Source of the DNA: SZUA-309 sp965232595
GTDB lineage: Bacteria; Pseudomonadota; Gammaproteobacteria; Pseudomonadales; Azotimanducaceae
Assembly: GCA_965232595.1 (NCBI GenBank)
Contig: OZ246983.1
Span: 3,348,001-3,412,000 of the forward strand
Reading direction: 5' to 3'
DNA length: 64,000 nt
Below the pieces are notes generated by a model. It ran no database searches and was not told where the DNA came from. It saw nothing but the letters and a program-made list of their open reading frames with translations. The stretch's first letter is position 1. Each line of letters starts with the position of its first letter. A program made the translations under genes and the position numbers. This document shows positions 61,181 to 64,000 of this stretch, in pieces.

Positions 61181-61777
61181 CTCCGGCGCCAGCATATCGA
61201 ACCAGCGCTCCAGCACCTGGCGCTGGCGCGCTTCGCTGATGCCGTACTGGTTCTCGACCAGCAGGCCGCGCATCAGGCAGCGGTTTGCGGTCATCAGCAG
61301 CAGCACGTCGTCCTGGTCGTGCTCGTCCAGATCCCCGTACCTGGGCAGGAAGTGCTCGTCGATCTCCCTGATTGAGGTTTTCAGCCCCTCGGCGATTCGT
61401 GCCTGCAGCACGCTGTCGGTGCGCACGGCGATCAGGATCTCCAGCAGCGCCAGGTAAGCCCGGGTATTGGTCATGCGTTCCCAGAAGGCGCGCAGGCGCT
61501 CGCGAACGTTGCTCGAGGTGTCCCGGTCCGAGTACTCCACCGGGCGGGCCAGCAGGTAGGAAGCGGTGCTGGCCATCAGGTCTTCTTTGCTGGGGAAGTG
61601 GTGCTGCAATGCACCTTTGGAAACGCGCGCCTTGGCGACCACCCGGCTGATCGACGTTTCCGAGTAGCCGACTTCCGCCAGGCAGGCGACGGTCGCTTCG
61701 CAGATCACCCGGCGGGCGCGCTCGGACTTCTGCTCCTGCTTGCTGCTGGCGCTGATCTGCTCATTGGCGACGGGCAT
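61160..61777 (-). CDS. TetR-family transcriptional regulator
   Basis: A 205-residue repressor-type protein. The N-terminal helix-turn-helix is visible in ICEATVACLAEVGYSETSISRVVAKARVSKGALQHHFPSKEDL pieces (SRVVAKARVSKGALQHHF, about 44-61). The remaining helical domain would bind an inducer, possibly an acyl-CoA. It is divergent from the AtuA-family gene with a palindromic operator between them, so it probably represses that gene and itself, like AtuR-type regulators. Confidence 0.93.
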   Translation of the reverse strand: MPVANEQISASSKQEQKSERARRVICEATVACLAEVGYSETSISRVVAKARVSKGALQHHFPSKEDLMASTASYLLARPVEYSDRDTSSNVRERLRAFWERMTNTRAYLALLEILIAVRTDSVLQARIAEGLKTSIREIDEHFLPRYGDLDEHDQDDVLLLMTANRCLMRGLLVENQYGISEARQRQVLERWFDMLAPELEAKAQ

Positions 61778-61805
61778 GCACTAAGCATAGCCCTGACTTT
61801 TCTAA

Positions 61806-61829
61806 AAAACCATACGAGCGTATTGTTTT
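61806..61829. promoter_or_regulatory. Palindromic operator between tetR-type and atuA-like genes
   Basis: Arms AAAACCATACG (61806-61816) and CGTATTGTTTT (61819-61829) flank a 2-bp centre. They match at ten of eleven positions. The site lies 28 bp upstream of the regulator start and 52 bp upstream of the atuA-like start, where a TetR dimer could block both promoters. Confidence 0.8.
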
Positions 61830-61881
61830 GTCGCTGAGGGTTGGTTAGTCTGGTGCTGGGACCAGATACCTTGGGGGAATC

Positions 61882-63669
61882 ATGAGCGACGCTCGTTCAG
61901 GCGACGTGCTGCGCGTCGGCAACTGCAGCGGTTTCTACGGCGACAAGCTGTCCGCCGCCCGGGACATGGTGGAGGGCGGACCCATCGATGTGCTCACCGG
62001 TGACTACCTGGCCGAGCTCACCATGGCCATTCTCTACAACCAGAAGCAGAGCCGTGGCGGCAACGCTGGTTACGTAGGCACCTTTCTGAAGCAGATTCGC
62101 GACGTCGCCGTGCTGTGCAAAGAGCGGAACATCAAGATCGTCTCCAACGCCGGTGGGCTGAACCCGGCGGGCATGGCCGAGGACGTGCAGCAGATCCTCG
62201 ACGAGCTGGGCGTGGACTCGAAGGTGGCGTACATCGACGGCGATGATCTGGCGCCGCGGATCGACGAGCTGACCGCCGCTGGTGAGTCGTTCACGAACAT
62301 GGACCGCGGCATTCCGCTCAGCGAGTCGGGCAACCAGGTGCTGACGGCCAATGCCTACTTCGGCGCCTGGGGCATCAAAGAGGCCCTCGACAAGGGCGCG
62401 GACATCGTCATCTGCCCGCGGGTGACCGATGCCGCCGTCGTCATCGGTCCGGCTGCCTGGAAGTTCGGCTGGGCGCGCAACGACTTCGACGCGTTGGCCG
62501 GCGCCCTGACTGCAGGTCACATCATCGAGTGCGGCTGCCAGACCTGCGGCGGCAACTACTCGTTCTTCCAGGAAGTGCCGAGCTTCCACAACGTCGGTTA
62601 CCCGATCGCCGAGATTGAGGCCGATGGCAGCTTCACGATCAGCAAACATCCGAACACGGGCGGCCTGATCTCAGTGGGGACGGTAACGGCGCAGCTGCTG
62701 TACGAAATCTCGGCGCCCGCCTACGTGAATCCGGACGTAATCGCTCATTTCGACAGCCTGAACATCGAGCAGGTCGGCGAGGACCGCGTTCGCATCAGCG
62801 GCGTGCGCGGCTCCAACCCGCCGCCCACGCACAAGGTCTGCATCAACACGGCCGATGGCTTCAAAACGGGCATCGAGATTCTCCTCACCGGGCTCGACAT
62901 CGAGGAGAAAGCCGAGATCTTCACCGACGTGTTCTTCGAGTCGCTCGGCGGCCGGGAGGCCTTCGACAAGGTGGAGACCCAGCTCATCCGAACCGACCGG
63001 GCGGATGCAGCGCAGAACGAAGAAGCGCAGGCGAGCCTGCGGATCTTTGCGCACTCCCAGGATCCGGACAAAGTCGGCCGCCTGTTCTCCGCCAAGCACA
63101 TCGAGCTGGCGCTGGCGAGTTATCCGGGCTTCAGCGGTCGCGGCGGCTCGCCGGGCGCACCGGTGATCGCCTACTGGCCGGCGCTGGTGGACAGCAAGCA
63201 CCTGGTTGAGCGGGTGCACTTTGGCGGCGAAACCACCGAGGTGGTGCCCACCAGCCAGCTGGACTTCGAGGAGATCTACTACCAGCAGACGCCGGTGACC
63301 CTGCCGGAGATCCCCGGCGGCGCGCCGAAGACCATTCCGCTCGGTCGCCTGTTCGGCACCCGTTCCGGAGACAAGGGTGGCTGTGCCAACGTCGGTGTCT
63401 GGGCGAAAACCGATACCGCCTATGCCTTCCTGGCCGAGTTCCTCAGCGTCGAGCAGCTCAAGGCGCTGTGCCCGGATCTGGCGACCTGGGAGATCGATCG
63501 CTACGAGATGCCGAACCTGAAAGCCTTGAACTTCTACATTCACGGCATTCTCGGCGAGGGCGTGTCGGCCAATAACCGTCTCGACGGCCAGGCGAAGTCT
63601 CTCGGCGAGTACATCCGCGCCCGGCACATCGAGGTGCCGGCGGATCTGGCCGCCGAAGTCGGCCTTTAG
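61882..63669 (+). CDS. AtuA-family (DUF1446) protein
   Basis: A 595-residue protein of the AtuA family, named after a Pseudomonas gene needed for acyclic terpene use; its reaction is still unclear. Family stretches include VRVGNCSGFYGDK-like LRVGNCSGFYGD, VLTGDYLAELTMAIL, IVSNAGGLNP and CPRVTDAAVVIGPAAW. The C-terminal 100 residues (RLFGTRSGDKGGCANVGVW) form the usual second domain. The ATG at 61882 follows GGGGGA. An acyl-CoA dehydrogenase follows 33 bp later, pointing to isoprenoid or similar acyl-CoA breakdown. Confidence 0.92.
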   Translation: MSDARSGDVLRVGNCSGFYGDKLSAARDMVEGGPIDVLTGDYLAELTMAILYNQKQSRGGNAGYVGTFLKQIRDVAVLCKERNIKIVSNAGGLNPAGMAEDVQQILDELGVDSKVAYIDGDDLAPRIDELTAAGESFTNMDRGIPLSESGNQVLTANAYFGAWGIKEALDKGADIVICPRVTDAAVVIGPAAWKFGWARNDFDALAGALTAGHIIECGCQTCGGNYSFFQEVPSFHNVGYPIAEIEADGSFTISKHPNTGGLISVGTVTAQLLYEISAPAYVNPDVIAHFDSLNIEQVGEDRVRISGVRGSNPPPTHKVCINTADGFKTGIEILLTGLDIEEKAEIFTDVFFESLGGREAFDKVETQLIRTDRADAAQNEEAQASLRIFAHSQDPDKVGRLFSAKHIELALASYPGFSGRGGSPGAPVIAYWPALVDSKHLVERVHFGGETTEVVPTSQLDFEEIYYQQTPVTLPEIPGGAPKTIPLGRLFGTRSGDKGGCANVGVWAKTDTAYAFLAEFLSVEQLKALCPDLATWEIDRYEMPNLKALNFYIHGILGEGVSANNRLDGQAKSLGEYIRARHIEVPADLAAEVGL

Positions 63670-63702
63670 GAACACCCACTCGAGTCAATCAAGGAGTCAC
63701 CA

Positions 63703-64000
63703 ATGAGTGAGCTCGATGCGTTCAGGGCGGAAGTTGCCGCCTGGTTGGAAGAAAACCGTCCCCCGGAGCCGGACTTCCTGCTCCCGGAAACCTTCATGGA
63801 GGTGGGCACGGATCAGCAGTTCGAGTTCCTCCGCGACTGGCAACGCAAGGTTTACGAGGCCGGCTATCTGGGCATGGCCTGGCCGAAGGAGTACGGCGGC
63901 GGTGGCCAGCCGCAGGTGCTGCAGGACATCGTCAACGCCGAGATGGCGCGCCTCAAGGTGCCGTTCGTGCCCAACACCATCGGCCTGAACTGGGCCGGGC
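63703..64000 (+). CDS. Acyl-CoA dehydrogenase, 5' part (continues past the right edge)
   Basis: The first 99 residues of an acyl-CoA dehydrogenase: N-terminal helices (AFRAEVAAWLEENRPPEPDF), then GMAWPKEYGGGG, the motif also seen in the partial gene at 1-821. The ATG at 63703 follows AAGGAG. Same strand as the AtuA-family gene and likely in its operon, under the TetR-type regulator. Confidence 0.93.
   Translation, partial: MSELDAFRAEVAAWLEENRPPEPDFLLPETFMEVGTDQQFEFLRDWQRKVYEAGYLGMAWPKEYGGGGQPQVLQDIVNAEMARLKVPFVPNTIGLNWAG

Overview
This is a gene-dense, high-GC stretch of a bacterial chromosome. It is most likely from a free-living, aerobic, lipid-degrading gammaproteobacterium of marine or oligotrophic type. 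The basis is RdgC (known mainly from beta- and gammaproteobacteria), HtpX, two TonB-dependent receptors, a Cox15-type heme A synthase, and many acyl-CoA enzymes (dehydrogenases, enoyl-CoA hydratases, MaoC-type hydratases, SDRs). This placement is inferred from gene content. No rRNA, tRNA, insertion sequence, phage gene, integrase or CRISPR array was seen.

Layout. 1-5144: acyl-CoA dehydrogenase (cut by the left edge), MhpD/FAH-type hydratase, MDR reductase, serine hydrolase and SDR. 5145-8578: a 484-bp intergenic region with a clear terminator, then a large TonB-dependent receptor with its own terminator. 8614-14461: small exported protein, membrane-anchored aspartoacylase-like enzyme, COG3650-type lipoprotein, amidase and two enoyl-CoA hydratases. 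14505-19432: possible ferritin-like protein, S41 lipoprotein protease, an intergenic region with four hairpins, EstB-like hydrolase, and an exported chorismate mutase-cyclohexadienyl dehydratase fusion. 19446-22012: DUF2946-like protein plus a Met-rich TonB receptor, probably copper-linked. 22013-30778: a cyclase/STAND-ATPase/TPR protein and a giant exported protein with an FFNAP pentapeptide repeat, a caspase-like His/Cys pair and Ig-like repeats. 30989-38281: membrane protein, PQQ dehydrogenase with a separate cytochrome c, htpX, ctaA, MDR enzyme and a DUF899-like protein. 38308-44126: a minus-strand block including a tightly coupled MipA/OmpV - SYLF lipoprotein - exported PCMT-like methyltransferase - EamA run. 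44210-51980: SDR, two MaoC proteins, enoyl-CoA hydratase, folE, MFS, rdgC, a small membrane protein with an SSF symporter, and a VOC protein. 52101-60605: SYLF protein, exported methyltransferase, NAD-isocitrate dehydrogenase-like enzyme, double-hotdog protein, EstB-like hydrolase, and an amidohydrolase - luciferase-like oxidoreductase - alpha/beta hydrolase operon. 60755-64000: small exported protein, then a TetR regulator divergent from an AtuA-family gene and an acyl-CoA dehydrogenase, with a clear palindromic operator between them.

Points of most interest: (a) two genes appear to start at ATC, each behind a well-placed Shine-Dalgarno (18176 and 47341); (b) the exported AroQ-PheC fusion; (c) the giant FFNAP-repeat protein with a structured mRNA leader and a STAND/cyclase gene next to it on the same strand; (d) two hairpins that bury Shine-Dalgarno sites (16793-16816 and 60714-60750); (e) two exported SAM-methyltransferase-like proteins, each beside a SYLF-domain gene; (f) tandem 14-bp palindromes at 16725-16755.
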